Assembly (NCBI RefSeq): GCF_003933745.1
Contig: NZ_RSEB01000004.1
Coordinates: 434,001-498,000, forward strand
DNA length: 64,000 nucleotides
Source: Glycomyces terrestris
GTDB lineage: Bacteria > Actinomycetota > Actinomycetes > Mycobacteriales > Micromonosporaceae
Reading direction: 5' to 3'
Below the pieces are notes generated by a model. It saw only the letters and a program-made list of their open reading frames with translations, did no database searches and had not been told where the DNA came from. Below, piece after piece: positions 9,122 to 17,253 of this stretch. Position numbers and translations under genes: made by a program. Position 1 is the stretch's first letter; every line of letters starts with the position of its first letter.

Positions 9122-11575
9122 CTAGCGGAGGACCGCGGTCTGGGTCTGGCCGCCGGTGTCGGCGAGCTGCACCGTGAGGCGCGGGCGGTCGCCGGGCTCG
9201 AACGCGACGGTGTCGTCGCCTTCGGCGAGTTCGCTCGCGGGGAACGGCAGTTCGATGACGGCGGTGCCGGTGGTGCGGCCGGAGTCGGCGACCGCGACCT
9301 GGAGGCCGTCGTCGCTCTGGCGGACCAGGACGGTGGCGGGGGCGTCGCAGGCGAGGCCGCCGGCCTCCCCGGCCTCCCAGAAGTGGGCGGCGACGAGGCC
9401 GGCGCCGGAGTCCTGGACCGCCTGCACGGTGGCGGTGTTCGCGAGGACGCGGAGGCGGTCGCTGCCGGCGGCGGTCGCGGTCGCGGTCTCGTCGGCGCCG
9501 GGGAGCAGGACGTAGGCGTAGGCCGCGCCGGCGGGCGAGACGCCGTGGTCGAACCAGAGGGTGGCGTAGCGGCGGGCGTGGACCTCGGTGTCGCCGCCGC
9601 CGGTGGTGGGGCCCTGCTCGATGTCGTTCCAGGCGCCTTCGCGGGTCTCGCGCAGGCCGCGCAGTCCGGTGGCGCCCTGGGGGAAGAGGTAGCCGCCGAC
9701 GCCTTCGAGGTGGATCCACCGGGCGTCGTCGAGGCTCGCGGACCAGCCGGGGTCGGCGCTCTGCTCGTCGCCGTTGACGGCGAGGCGGGGCGCGCCGTCG
9801 GCGCCGAGGTTGCGGTGCTCCACGGTGGTCTCGACGGTGCGCCCGTCCGAGGCGGTGATGTCCGCGCCGAGCGCGATCACGGCGTCTTCGAGGACGAACC
9901 AGGACTTCTTGGCGCGCAGGGAGGAGCCGTCGGCGACGAGGTCCATCGCGGCGGCGGCGAAGCGGTCGAGGACCGCGCCCCCGGCGACGTCGTTCTCGGG
10001 CAGGAGCTTGACCATGCCCTCCTCGGCGGCGATCACCTCGCGCTCGCGGGTGTCCACTGTGGTGCCGGGGAGGCGGTAGGGGTTCACGGTGGGCCAGAAC
10101 TCGTCGTTGTACTGGCGGGGGTCGCCGGGCAGGTAGAGGTAGTGCGCGCCGTCGCCGAGGTACCAGCCGCGCAGGTTCTCCCAGTTGCCCATCTCGTAGG
10201 CGGCCACGCGGTTCGAGGACATCGAGAGCGCCCACGACCAGCCGGGGCGGCGGACCACGACGCGGTCCATGTCGGCGAAGACATGGGTGGCGTCGGCGCG
10301 CGGGGCGGCCGCGACGGCGGGGTCGTCGAGGATGGCCTTGACGCGGCTGATCCCGGCGATGCCGGCGGTGGCGGCGTAGGGGAACGACTCCTGCGAGCGC
10401 TCGACCCAGCCTTTCACGAGGGCGTCCCAGCGGGCCCGGTACTCGGCGGGCGCGCCGACGGCGAGCTGGGTGAGCGCGGTGATGAAGCCGGCGCCGTTGT
10501 GGAAGTCGCGCTGCTCGGGGCGGGAGATCCCGCGGCCGTACACGCAGTCCATGAACAGGCCGTCCTCGACGAACGGGGCGTAGGAGCGCTCGACGGCGTC
10601 GTAGAGGACCGGCACGTCCTCGTCGACGACCTCCCCGGCGGAGCCGGCCAGGAGGGAGACGGCGAGGCCGGTGGAGGACAGGAGCGTGGTCCCGTACGCG
10701 GCGGCGTAGGGGACGTCGTCGTGCTGGATGAGGGAGCCGTCGCGGTAGAAGCCGTCGCCTTCGGTGACGTACTGGAAGAGCGAGTGGCGGCCGTCGTCGA
10801 CCTTGCCGGAGAGGTCGTCGCGGGCCTGGCGGAGCTTGTCCTCGTCGCGGCCGAGGATGCCGCGGAGGGCGAGGATGACGGCCTTGTCGGCGCGGTTGGC
10901 GCCGGTCTCGTGCGTGTTCGGGTTGACCACGCGCATGTCGGCGTCGGGGCACCAGCGGTCGACGGCGGCGAGGAAGTCCGCGAGGCGTTCGGCGGGGATG
11001 CGGTCGTACAGGATCGTGCAGGTGCGCAGGAGCGCGGCGGGCGAGCCGATCTCCCACCAGTACCAGTTGTCGACCTGCTCGGCGTGCTCGTTGTAGCCGC
11101 CGTCGTAGAGCAGGCCGAGCCCGGAGACGACGGCGTCGGCGACCTCGTCGCTGCCGTGCTGGGAGGTGCCGGGGGTGGCCCAGGCGATGGCGAGGCGGTA
11201 GAGCTGGCGGAAGGAGTTGTTGAAGTTCGAGGCCGAGGAGACGGGGGCGAGGTCGGGCCACACGGCGGTGCGGGAGTCGCTGCGGTCCATGGTCTCCCAC
11301 AGCGGGGCGGCCTCGGACTCGATGCGGCTGATGGCGGGCGCGTACTCGGGGTCGGCGGGGTCGATCGCGCCGCCGACGAGGAGTTCGGCCGCGCGGGTGC
11401 GGAGCGCGTCGAAGTCGAGGGGGTTCGCGGGCCCGTCCGCGGCGGTGATGCGCGGGGTCTCGGCCGCGCCGGAGAGGTAGGCGCCGAGGCCGACGCCGGC
11501 GCCGACGCCCGCGAGTCCGAGGGCCCCTCCCAGCAGCAGTCGGCGGTTGAGGGAGGAGGGCGTCGTGGCAGGCAT
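9122..11575 (-). CDS. Secreted polysaccharide lyase family 8 (hyaluronate/chondroitin/xanthan lyase-like)
   Basis: The 817-residue enzyme should cleave an acidic polysaccharide by beta-elimination outside the cell. It has a Tat-like signal (NRRLLLGGALGLAG), an alpha/alpha toroid and C-terminal beta-sandwiches. Catalytic-site motifs of PL8 are present in order: NWYWWEIGSP, NTHETGANR (active Asn region), DGSLIQHDDVPYAAAYG (His and Tyr), then SSNRVAAYEMGNWENLRGWY. Length is normal for the family. Whether it prefers hyaluronate, chondroitin or xanthan cannot be decided by eye. It has no apparent operon partner; the gap to the next gene (11576-11706) holds nothing recognisable beyond its leader. 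Confidence 0.88.
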   Translation of the reverse strand: MPATTPSSLNRRLLLGGALGLAGVGAGVGLGAYLSGAAETPRITAADGPANPLDFDALRTRAAELLVGGAIDPADPEYAPAISRIESEAAPLWETMDRSDSRTAVWPDLAPVSSASNFNNSFRQLYRLAIAWATPGTSQHGSDEVADAVVSGLGLLYDGGYNEHAEQVDNWYWWEIGSPAALLRTCTILYDRIPAERLADFLAAVDRWCPDADMRVVNPNTHETGANRADKAVILALRGILGRDEDKLRQARDDLSGKVDDGRHSLFQYVTEGDGFYRDGSLIQHDDVPYAAAYGTTLLSSTGLAVSLLAGSAGEVVDEDVPVLYDAVERSYAPFVEDGLFMDCVYGRGISRPEQRDFHNGAGFITALTQLAVGAPAEYRARWDALVKGWVERSQESFPYAATAGIAGISRVKAILDDPAVAAAPRADATHVFADMDRVVVRRPGWSWALSMSSNRVAAYEMGNWENLRGWYLGDGAHYLYLPGDPRQYNDEFWPTVNPYRLPGTTVDTREREVIAAEEGMVKLLPENDVAGGAVLDRFAAAAMDLVADGSSLRAKKSWFVLEDAVIALGADITASDGRTVETTVEHRNLGADGAPRLAVNGDEQSADPGWSASLDDARWIHLEGVGGYLFPQGATGLRGLRETREGAWNDIEQGPTTGGGDTEVHARRYATLWFDHGVSPAGAAYAYVLLPGADETATATAAGSDRLRVLANTATVQAVQDSGAGLVAAHFWEAGEAGGLACDAPATVLVRQSDDGLQVAVADSGRTTGTAVIELPFPASELAEGDDTVAFEPGDRPRLTVQLADTGGQTQTAVLR

Positions 11576-11706
11576 GCGGCGTCCAAATCAAGGCGTCGGC
11601 GGCGAAGCGGGGTGGAGGTCGCCCCAATACTAGCGGCCCCTTGGGGAACCGGCACTCCCCCGCTGACCTGGGCGGGCCCGTCGAGACTCGGGCCACAGTG
11701 CACGAT

Positions 11707-12933
11707 TCAGCGCTGGTCGGACACCAGGTCGTCGGCGCGGGTGCGGCCGCGGGCGACGAACGCGTCGGTGTAGCGGTCGAGGGCGGCGGCGAGGACGGGG
11801 TCGGGCTGGGCGTCGCGGGCGGCGGTGAAGCAGGCCAGCGCGGCGGCGGCGATCGGGCCGTCGCGCAGGGCGGCGGTGGCGGCGCGCAGGTAGAGGTCGG
11901 CGGGGGCGGCCCCGCGCCAGAGCGGTTCGAGGGCGGCGTTCGCGGCGTCGGCGGCGGCGGGGTCGTCGAGGAGGGTGGCGGCGAGGGCGACGGGGACGAT
12001 CCAGTCGGGGCCGGGCTGGGCGTCGATCATCCGCAGTTCGAGGTAGCGGCCGCGGGGGCGGACGGGCGGGAAGAGGGTGGTGGCGTGGTAGTCGAGGTCG
12101 TCGCGGGTGGGCGGGCGCAGGCCGGTGCCACGGAGCCAGTCGCGGAAGGTGAGGCCGCGGGGGACGGTCCAGCGGTCGGGGCCGCGGACGGCCATGACGC
12201 GGGCGTCGAGGGCGTAGCGGGCCCAGGACTCGCGGGGGTCGCCGGCGGGGACGGGGCGGGAGCGGGTGGGGTCGATGGCGGTCCACACGTGCTGGCGGGT
12301 GGAGCGCCAGAGGCTGGGTTCGCCGCGGCGCAGCGGGGAGTTGGCGAAGGCGGCGATGAGGACGGGGGCGAGGCGGTGGGCGAGGTCCCAGCGGGCGGCG
12401 AGGCCGTGGGGGCCGGGGAGGTCGAGGCCGGTGTCGAGGCAGACCTGGACCGAGGCGGTGTTGGCCATCATCCAGCGGCCGGCGCGGCCGTCCTGGTCGA
12501 AGAGCTCTTCCATGGCCTGGTATCGGGGGTTGCGGACGACCCTGCGGGGCAGGCGGATCGGGTCGAGGCCGAGGCCGAGGAGTTCGAGGCCCTCGGCGGC
12601 GAGGGCGGCGGTGACGCGGGCGCGGTCGGTCTCGAGGTCGTCGTGGCAGGTGCGCAGGGGCGCGGGGCGGGTGCTGAGTTCGAGGGCGCCGCCGGGTTCG
12701 AAGGTGAGGCGGGTGCGGCGGGGCAGGGCGTCGCGGACGCCGAGGAGGGCGCGGACGGACTCGGGGTCGATGCGGCGGCGGCGGTCGGCGGGGCTGGTGA
12801 GGTGCCATTCGACCTCGGCGCCGACGCGGGCGGGGGCGACGGGGAGGAAGGAGCGGGAGGCGAGGTGCTCGAACGCCTGGTCCTCGGTGAGGGGGGCGGC
12901 TTCGGTGCGGTCGCGGAGCGTGGCTTCGGACAT
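11707..12933 (-). CDS. egtA: Ergothioneine biosynthesis glutamate-cysteine ligase EgtA
   Basis: The 408-residue protein aligns by eye with mycobacterial EgtA across its length: VGAEVEWHL near the N-terminus, RLTFEPGGALELST, the Met-rich MEELFDQ...WMMANTASVQVCLD, STRQHVW, WARYALDARVMAVR and TTLFPPVRPRGRYLELR. EgtA makes gamma-glutamylcysteine from Glu and Cys with ATP, the sulfur donor for ergothioneine. The ATG at 12933 has GGGAG six bases ahead. Unusually it is not next to egtB, egtC or egtD; instead it faces a sulfur-scavenging region and its promoter side carries one of three copies of the shared inverted repeat (12985-13005). A different gamma-glutamyl-Cys role is possible. Confidence 0.8.
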   Translation of the reverse strand: MSEATLRDRTEAAPLTEDQAFEHLASRSFLPVAPARVGAEVEWHLTSPADRRRRIDPESVRALLGVRDALPRRTRLTFEPGGALELSTRPAPLRTCHDDLETDRARVTAALAAEGLELLGLGLDPIRLPRRVVRNPRYQAMEELFDQDGRAGRWMMANTASVQVCLDTGLDLPGPHGLAARWDLAHRLAPVLIAAFANSPLRRGEPSLWRSTRQHVWTAIDPTRSRPVPAGDPRESWARYALDARVMAVRGPDRWTVPRGLTFRDWLRGTGLRPPTRDDLDYHATTLFPPVRPRGRYLELRMIDAQPGPDWIVPVALAATLLDDPAAADAANAALEPLWRGAAPADLYLRAATAALRDGPIAAAALACFTAARDAQPDPVLAAALDRYTDAFVARGRTRADDLVSDQR

Positions 12934-12984
12934 GCTGACTCCCGGTCTCGGAGGAGACGGCGGGCCGCGGGCCCGCTTCGAGTA

Positions 12985-13005
12985 TTCCTATCGGATCAAT
13001 AGGAT
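12985..13005. promoter_or_regulatory. Sulfur-region operator, copy A (TTCCTA-N9-TAGGAT)
   Basis: Inverted repeat with the same arms and nine-base spacing as copies B and C. It lies 52 bases upstream of egtA in an AT-rich patch, where a minus-strand promoter would be expected. Confidence 0.7.
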
Positions 13006-13162
13006 ATAAGCATGGTACGGCCCGCGCGCCTTCCGCGCAACCACGACCGGGCGAAGTGGACGAGCGCGGCGGCCAGGCGTCGTCGGCGGCGGTGAGCTCG
13101 GTGATGCGGACCGGGAACTCGACGGCGACGGGACCTCGTCGACGACGGGAACGCGCACTTGA

Positions 13163-13183
13163 ATCCTACTTGTTCGATAGGAT
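13163..13183. promoter_or_regulatory. Sulfur-region operator, copy B (ATCCTA-N9-TAGGAT)
   Basis: Perfect six-base arms around a nine-base spacer. Its right arm abuts a TATGCT -10-like hexamer (13183-13188), and the GTG of a leader ORF follows at 13195, so the promoter for the regulator gene probably sits here and the leader may be translated from a leaderless or nearly leaderless transcript. Confidence 0.72.
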
Positions 13184-13194
13184 ATGCTGCCGAG

Positions 13195-13311
13195 GTGAAC
13201 CGCATCAGCGAACCGGCGAGGCCGAGGTGGACCAAGCGGCGCCACATCGACTTCGCGCGTTCGGATTCCGCGCTGTGTCGCCCGGGCGACGCCGCCGCGG
13301 CCGTGCGCTGA
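13195..13311 (+). CDS. Putative Cys-containing leader peptide upstream of the winged-helix regulator
   Basis: A 38-residue ORF starting GTG just after operator B. It contains KRRHIDFARSDSALCRPG, whose RRxID-N2-R-N2-SALCR core is shared with the second leader at 13984-14070. Actinomycete genomes carry many short 'putative leader peptides' of this RR-x-[VI]-D...SA-x-C-R form before sulfur-assimilation genes, where ribosome stalling at Cys is thought to control the operon. Here the next gene starts at 13377. Coding status is inferred from the shared motif, promoter position and leaderless geometry. Confidence 0.65.
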   Translation: MNRISEPARPRWTKRRHIDFARSDSALCRPGDAAAAVR

Positions 13312-13376
13312 ACGAGCGCTGCCCGACGACGCTGCCCGCCCCGGAACTCCCACCGAGCACGAACGAAGGCGCAGCC

Positions 13377-13940
13377 ATGACTCCCGTCCAGACCCGCACC
13401 CGCCCCCCGGCCCACCGCCGCTCGGGCACCGCCACGATCACCGTCACCGTCGAGATCCCCGCCGACGACCCGCGCCTGGCGCGCCGCCTCACCGCGGCGC
13501 TCGGCGTCCTGGCCCAGGGAGGCGGCCGGGTGGCCGTCTCCGGGGAAGGGGCCCCGGTGGTCCCGGCCGAGCCGGCAGCCCCCGAGCCGGCAGCCGCGCC
13601 CGCGCTCGTCATCGACGTCGCAGGGCGGGAGGTGACCATCCGCGGCGAGGCGGTCGCCCTGACCCGCTTGGAGTTCGACCTGCTCGCGTTCCTCGCGCGA
13701 CACCCCGGCATGGTCCACACCCGCCCCGAGCTCCTGCGCTACGTCTGGGAGACGCCGGACACGGGCCTGCCCGGCCGCACCGTCGACGTCCACGTGCGGC
13801 GCCTGCGGGCCAAGCTCGCCGAGTTCGACGCGCTCGTCGCCACCGTCCGCGGCGTCGGCTACCGGTTCACCCGCAGCCGGGACGTGGAGTACCGGGCCGC
13901 CCCGGGATACGCCGACCTGGACCGGGTTCTCAGCATCTAA
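13377..13940 (+). CDS. Orphan OmpR-type winged-helix regulator (no receiver domain)
   Basis: The 187-residue protein has a C-terminal Trans_reg_C winged helix: LTRLEFDLLAFLARHPGMVHTRPELLRYVW, the recognition helix GRTVDVHVRRLRAKL and the wing VATVRGVGYRF. The N-terminal ~85 residues include a short beta-strand segment (TATITVTVEIPADDPRLARRLTAAL) and an Ala/Pro linker, but no phospho-acceptor receiver domain, so it is not a normal response regulator. The ATG at 13377 follows GAAGG. It lies between operators B and C and opposite copy A, making it the best candidate to bind all three and to govern the sulfonate genes. What it senses is unknown. Confidence 0.8.
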   Translation: MTPVQTRTRPPAHRRSGTATITVTVEIPADDPRLARRLTAALGVLAQGGGRVAVSGEGAPVVPAEPAAPEPAAAPALVIDVAGREVTIRGEAVALTRLEFDLLAFLARHPGMVHTRPELLRYVWETPDTGLPGRTVDVHVRRLRAKLAEFDALVATVRGVGYRFTRSRDVEYRAAPGYADLDRVLSI

Positions 13941-13943
13941 GAA

Positions 13944-13964
13944 ATCCTAGTATTTCTATAGGAA
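13944..13964. promoter_or_regulatory. Sulfur-region operator, copy C (ATCCTA-N9-TAGGAA)
   Basis: Third copy, immediately after the regulator stop codon. A TAGTGT -10-like hexamer (13971-13976) follows seven bases before the ATG of the second leader ORF, so this is likely the promoter of the reductase/sulfonate operon with a leaderless leader peptide. Confidence 0.72.
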
Positions 13965-13983
13965 TACTGGTAGTGTTGCGGGC

Positions 13984-14070
13984 ATGACGTCCGCCAGCCT
14001 GCTGACGCGGCGGCGCGAGATCGACCAGATGCGCGCCGCCAGCGCCCTCTGTCGCCTCCGAATGCGCTAG
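13984..14070 (+). CDS. Putative Cys-containing leader peptide of the sulfonate operon
   Basis: A 28-residue ORF from ATG at 13984 with the motif TRRREIDQMRAASALCR near its end, matching the first leader at 13195 in the RRxID...SALCR positions. It begins at the expected transcription start of the promoter at operator C. The 174 bases between its stop and the FMN reductase start are GC-rich and could fold into alternative hairpins for attenuation; I could not define a single clear terminator there. Confidence 0.7.
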   Translation: MTSASLLTRRREIDQMRAASALCRLRMR

Positions 14071-14244
14071 CCGGGACCCGCCGCACGGCCGCTCCCGACC
14101 CGCGATCCTCCACACCGGACCGTCCCGCACCGATGCCGCCGCGCTCGGGCGGGGCTCCGATTCCCCCTAGGGCCCCAGCGGCCCCGTTCCCGCACGCCCG
14201 CCTGCGGCGTGTCCTCGCACGCCACCCACACGAAGGACCGCACC

Positions 14245-14772
14245 GTGACCCACAGCTTCGCCGTGACCACCGTGGTCGGCAACCCGAAGCGCCTGTCGCG
14301 CACCCTGACCACCGCCGAGGCCCTGGCCGCGGCCGTCGCCGGCCCCGGGGCCGGGACCGCCTCGTTCGACCTCGCCGAGCTCTACCGGGACGGGATCGAG
14401 CCGCCGCACGGCGGCTTCGAGCACGCCCTCGACCGCATCCGCGCCGCGCAGGTGCTCGTCGTCGGCACGCCCGTCTACAAGGCCGCCTACACCGGCCTGC
14501 TCAAGCTCTTCCTCGACCAGCTCCCGCCAGCCGCGCTGGAGGGGACCGTCGCCGTCCCGGTGACGATCGCGGCCTCCGCCGAGCACCGCCACCTCGCCGA
14601 CCTCCAGCTGCGGCCGGTGCTGGCCGAGCTGGGGGCGAGCCTGCCGGTCCCCTCGCTCGCCCTGCGCGAGGACGAGCTCCCCGAGCTCGACGCGCACCTG
14701 GCGAAGTGGACGGGCGCGCACCTGCCGGCCCTCGCGGCCGCCGCGCGCGCCGCCGAGGGGGCGGCGGCATGA
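14245..14772 (+). CDS. NAD(P)H-dependent FMN reductase (SsuE/MsuE-like)
   Basis: The 175-residue flavodoxin-like enzyme would supply reduced FMN to two-component monooxygenases that desulfonate organosulfonates. It shows the early phosphate loop (VVGNPKRLSRT), the central strand-loop VLVVGTPVYKAAYTGLLKLFLDQ typical of NADPH-dependent FMN reductases, and a C-terminal helix. GTG at 14245 has GAAGGA seven bases upstream. It overlaps the next flavin reductase by four bases and leads the operon behind operator C. Confidence 0.85.
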   Translation: MTHSFAVTTVVGNPKRLSRTLTTAEALAAAVAGPGAGTASFDLAELYRDGIEPPHGGFEHALDRIRAAQVLVVGTPVYKAAYTGLLKLFLDQLPPAALEGTVAVPVTIAASAEHRHLADLQLRPVLAELGASLPVPSLALREDELPELDAHLAKWTGAHLPALAAAARAAEGAAA

Positions 14773-15266
14773 GCACCGGCCTCCACGCGGGCGTCGAGCC
14801 CGCCGCGTTCCGGTCCCTGTTCCGCGGCCACCCCGCCGGCGTCACCGTGGTACTCGCCGACGGCGGGAACGGCCCGGCCGGGTTCACCGCCACCTCGCTC
14901 ACGTCGGTCTCGATCGACCCGCCGCTGGTGTCGTTCGCGATCGCCTCGGGCTCCTCGGCCTGGCCGGCGGTCCGGGAGGCCGAGAGCCTGACCGTGAACT
15001 TCCTGTCCGCCGAGCAGCACGCCCTCGCGACCCGGTTCGCCACCAGCGGGATCGACCGCTTCAACGGCACCGCCTGGTCGCGCCTGGACACCGGCGAGCC
15101 GGTGCTGGCCGACGCGCCGGCGCACCTGCGGGCCGTCGTCACCGACCGCATCGAGGCCGGCGACCACCACATCGTCCTCGCGCTCGTGGTCGGCGCCGCC
15201 GGCGGCGGCCACGAACCGCTCGTCTACCACGCCGGCGGCTACTGCGCCGCCGCGCCCCTCGACTGA
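14769..15266 (+). CDS. Flavin reductase family protein (DIM6/NTAB, flavin reductase-like FMN-binding)
   Basis: A 165-residue split-barrel flavin reductase: GHPAGVTVVLADGGNGPAGFTATSLTSVSIDPPLVSFAI is the FMN-binding core, followed by FLSAEQHALATRFA and the closing strand VYHAGGYCAA. This family reduces free flavin for partner monooxygenases such as nitrilotriacetate or dibenzothiophene enzymes. It is coupled to the preceding FMN reductase (ATGA) and serves the same operon, so the region carries two unrelated flavin reductases. Confidence 0.86.
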   Translation: MSTGLHAGVEPAAFRSLFRGHPAGVTVVLADGGNGPAGFTATSLTSVSIDPPLVSFAIASGSSAWPAVREAESLTVNFLSAEQHALATRFATSGIDRFNGTAWSRLDTGEPVLADAPAHLRAVVTDRIEAGDHHIVLALVVGAAGGGHEPLVYHAGGYCAAAPLD

Positions 15267-15304
15267 CGCGACGCTCCTGCGACCTTTCCGAAAGGCCAAT
15301 CCCC

Positions 15305-16369
15305 ATGCCATCGAAGACCACCCGACGCACCCTCCTGGCGGGCGCCCCCGCCGTCGCCGCGCTGGCCCTCGCCGCCTGCTCCGAAGCGGACGGCGGGCCC
15401 GCGCTCGCCGCCGACGCCGACCTGCCGACCGCGGTCCCCGAGGGCACGAAGCTCGTCATCGGCGACCCGTCCCAGCAGCTCGCGTTCGAGCTGTCGGGGC
15501 TCGCCTCCCTGCTCACCTTCGAGGTCGAGTGGGCGAACATCTCCGGCGGGCCCAAGTCCGCCGAGGCGTTCCGCGCCAAGTCGCTCGACCTCTCGTCCGT
15601 CGCCGACATCCCGCCGATCCACACCAACTGGACGGGGCTGCCGACCCGGATCGTGGCCGCGTCCGGGCGCGTCGACCCGCTCGCCCACCCGATCTACGAC
15701 CTCGGCGTCGCCCCCGGCGTCGACGTGGCGTCCATCGGGGACCTGGCCGGGAAGCGGATCGCCTACTCCCCCGGGCAGGCCCAGGGCGCGCTCATCCTGC
15801 GCGTGCTCGACGCCGCCGGGCTGGCCCAGGACGACGTGGAGCTCGTCGAGCTGCCGTCCACCGCCGACACCTACTCGAACGCGCTCGCGGGCGGGGAGGT
15901 CGACGTGGCGCCGATCGGCGGCACCCAGGTCAAGTCCTATGTGAACAAGTACGGGGCGGACGGGGCGACCACGATCCCGCACGGCCTGCGCGACGACCCG
16001 TGGGTGCTGTACGCGCCCGTCGAGGTCCTCGAGGACGCCGGCAAGGCCGCCGCGATCGCCGAGTACGTGCGCCTGTGGGGCGCGGCGAAGCTGTGGACCC
16101 GCGCCAACCGCGACGAGTGGGTCGACGCCTGGTTCGTCGAGCACGAGGGCCTGTCGGTCGAGGACGGCGAGTACCTGTTCGACCGCGAGGGCGAGCCGGA
16201 CTTCCCCGAGACGTGGGACGAGACCATCGAGCGCCACCAGGAGACGATCGAGATCGTCGCCGAGGGCACCGGCAACGACGTGCTCGACGCCGAGGACCTG
16301 TACGACCGGCGCTTCGAGCCCCTCGTGGCCGAGGGCGTCGCCGCGTACGGGGACGGCGGCGCGTCATGA
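15305..16369 (+). CDS. Sulfonate-type ABC transporter substrate-binding lipoprotein (first system)
   Basis: The 354-residue protein belongs to the SsuA/TauA-like binding proteins. It has a Tat-like motif (TTRRTLLAGAP), a lipobox (LALAAC) and the family core: GDPSQQLAFELSGL, WANISGGPKSAEAFRAKSLDLSSVADIPPI and DLAGKRIAYSPGQAQGALILRVLDAAGL. The acidic C-terminal extension (FDREGEPDFPETWDE) is typical of actinomycete members. It should bind an alkane- or aryl-sulfonate at the cell surface and pass it to the downstream permease and ATPase. Confidence 0.88.
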   Translation: MPSKTTRRTLLAGAPAVAALALAACSEADGGPALAADADLPTAVPEGTKLVIGDPSQQLAFELSGLASLLTFEVEWANISGGPKSAEAFRAKSLDLSSVADIPPIHTNWTGLPTRIVAASGRVDPLAHPIYDLGVAPGVDVASIGDLAGKRIAYSPGQAQGALILRVLDAAGLAQDDVELVELPSTADTYSNALAGGEVDVAPIGGTQVKSYVNKYGADGATTIPHGLRDDPWVLYAPVEVLEDAGKAAAIAEYVRLWGAAKLWTRANRDEWVDAWFVEHEGLSVEDGEYLFDREGEPDFPETWDETIERHQETIEIVAEGTGNDVLDAEDLYDRRFEPLVAEGVAAYGDGGAS

Positions 16370-17253
16370 CGGACACCGCGACGACCCGAGCGGCCGAAGC
16401 GGGGGTGACGGGGGCGGTCGTGCCTCCCGTGGACGACGAGGAGCTGGCCGCCGGGCGCGCCTCGCGCCCGCGGGGCAAGCGCCGCCTCGGTCCCGGCCGG
16501 CCGCTGCGGTTCGGGTACCTCGTCGGCCCCCTCCTGCTCCTGGGCGTGTGGGTCTGGGGCTCGGCGCAGGGCTGGATCGACCCGCGGGTGCTCACGGCCC
16601 CCTGGACCGTGGCCGCCACCGCATGGGACCTGTGGGAGTCCGGGCGCCTCGGCCCCGACCTGCTGGTCTCGGCCCGGCGCTTCGCGCTCGGGCTCGTGTT
16701 CGGCGTCCTCGCCGGGCTCGCGCTCGCGCTCGTCTCGGGGCTCAGCCGCTGGGGCGAGGCCGTCGTGGACGGGCCGGTGCAGATCAAGCGGTCCATCCCG
16801 AACCTCGCGCTGCTGCCGCTCCTGCTGCTGTGGTTCGGCATCGACGAGCGGATGAAGATCATCACGATCGCGCTCGGCGTGCTCATCCCGATCTACCTCC
16901 ACACCCACAACGGGCTGCGCTCGATCGACGGGCGCTACGCCGAGCTGGCGGAGACCCTGCGCCTCAAGCCGGCCGCGTTCATCGGCCGGGTGGTCCTGCC
17001 CGGCGCGCTCCCGGGGTTCCTGCTGGGCATGCGGTTCGCCGTGACCTCGTCCTGGCTGTCCCTGGTGGTGGTCGAACAGGTGAACGCCACCAGCGGCATC
17101 GGCTACATGATGCTGCTGGCCGGCACGTACGGGCAGACCGACGTCATCATCGTCGGCCTCGTCCTGTACGCGCTCCTGGGGCTCGCCTCCGACACCGTCG
17201 TCCGCTTGATCCAAAGGAGGGCCCTGTCATGGCGCCGCACCCTGGAGGACTGA
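16366..17253 (+). CDS. Sulfonate-type ABC transporter permease (SsuC-like, first system)
   Basis: A 295-residue inner-membrane protein with a charged N-terminal tail and about six membrane segments. The ABC-contact loop is in AELAETLRLKPAAFIGRVVLPGALPGFLLGMR, typical of the SsuC/TauC family. It overlaps the lipoprotein stop by four bases (ATGA) and runs into the ATPase gene by 25 bases, so the operon is tightly coupled. Confidence 0.9.
   Translation: MTDTATTRAAEAGVTGAVVPPVDDEELAAGRASRPRGKRRLGPGRPLRFGYLVGPLLLLGVWVWGSAQGWIDPRVLTAPWTVAATAWDLWESGRLGPDLLVSARRFALGLVFGVLAGLALALVSGLSRWGEAVVDGPVQIKRSIPNLALLPLLLLWFGIDERMKIITIALGVLIPIYLHTHNGLRSIDGRYAELAETLRLKPAAFIGRVVLPGALPGFLLGMRFAVTSSWLSLVVVEQVNATSGIGYMMLLAGTYGQTDVIIVGLVLYALLGLASDTVVRLIQRRALSWRRTLED

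Noticed and set aside
9122..11575. PL8 gene as part of the glycan locus
   Set aside because: It lies 27 kb away from that locus, in opposite regulatory context, and targets acidic polymers rather than neutral hemicellulose.
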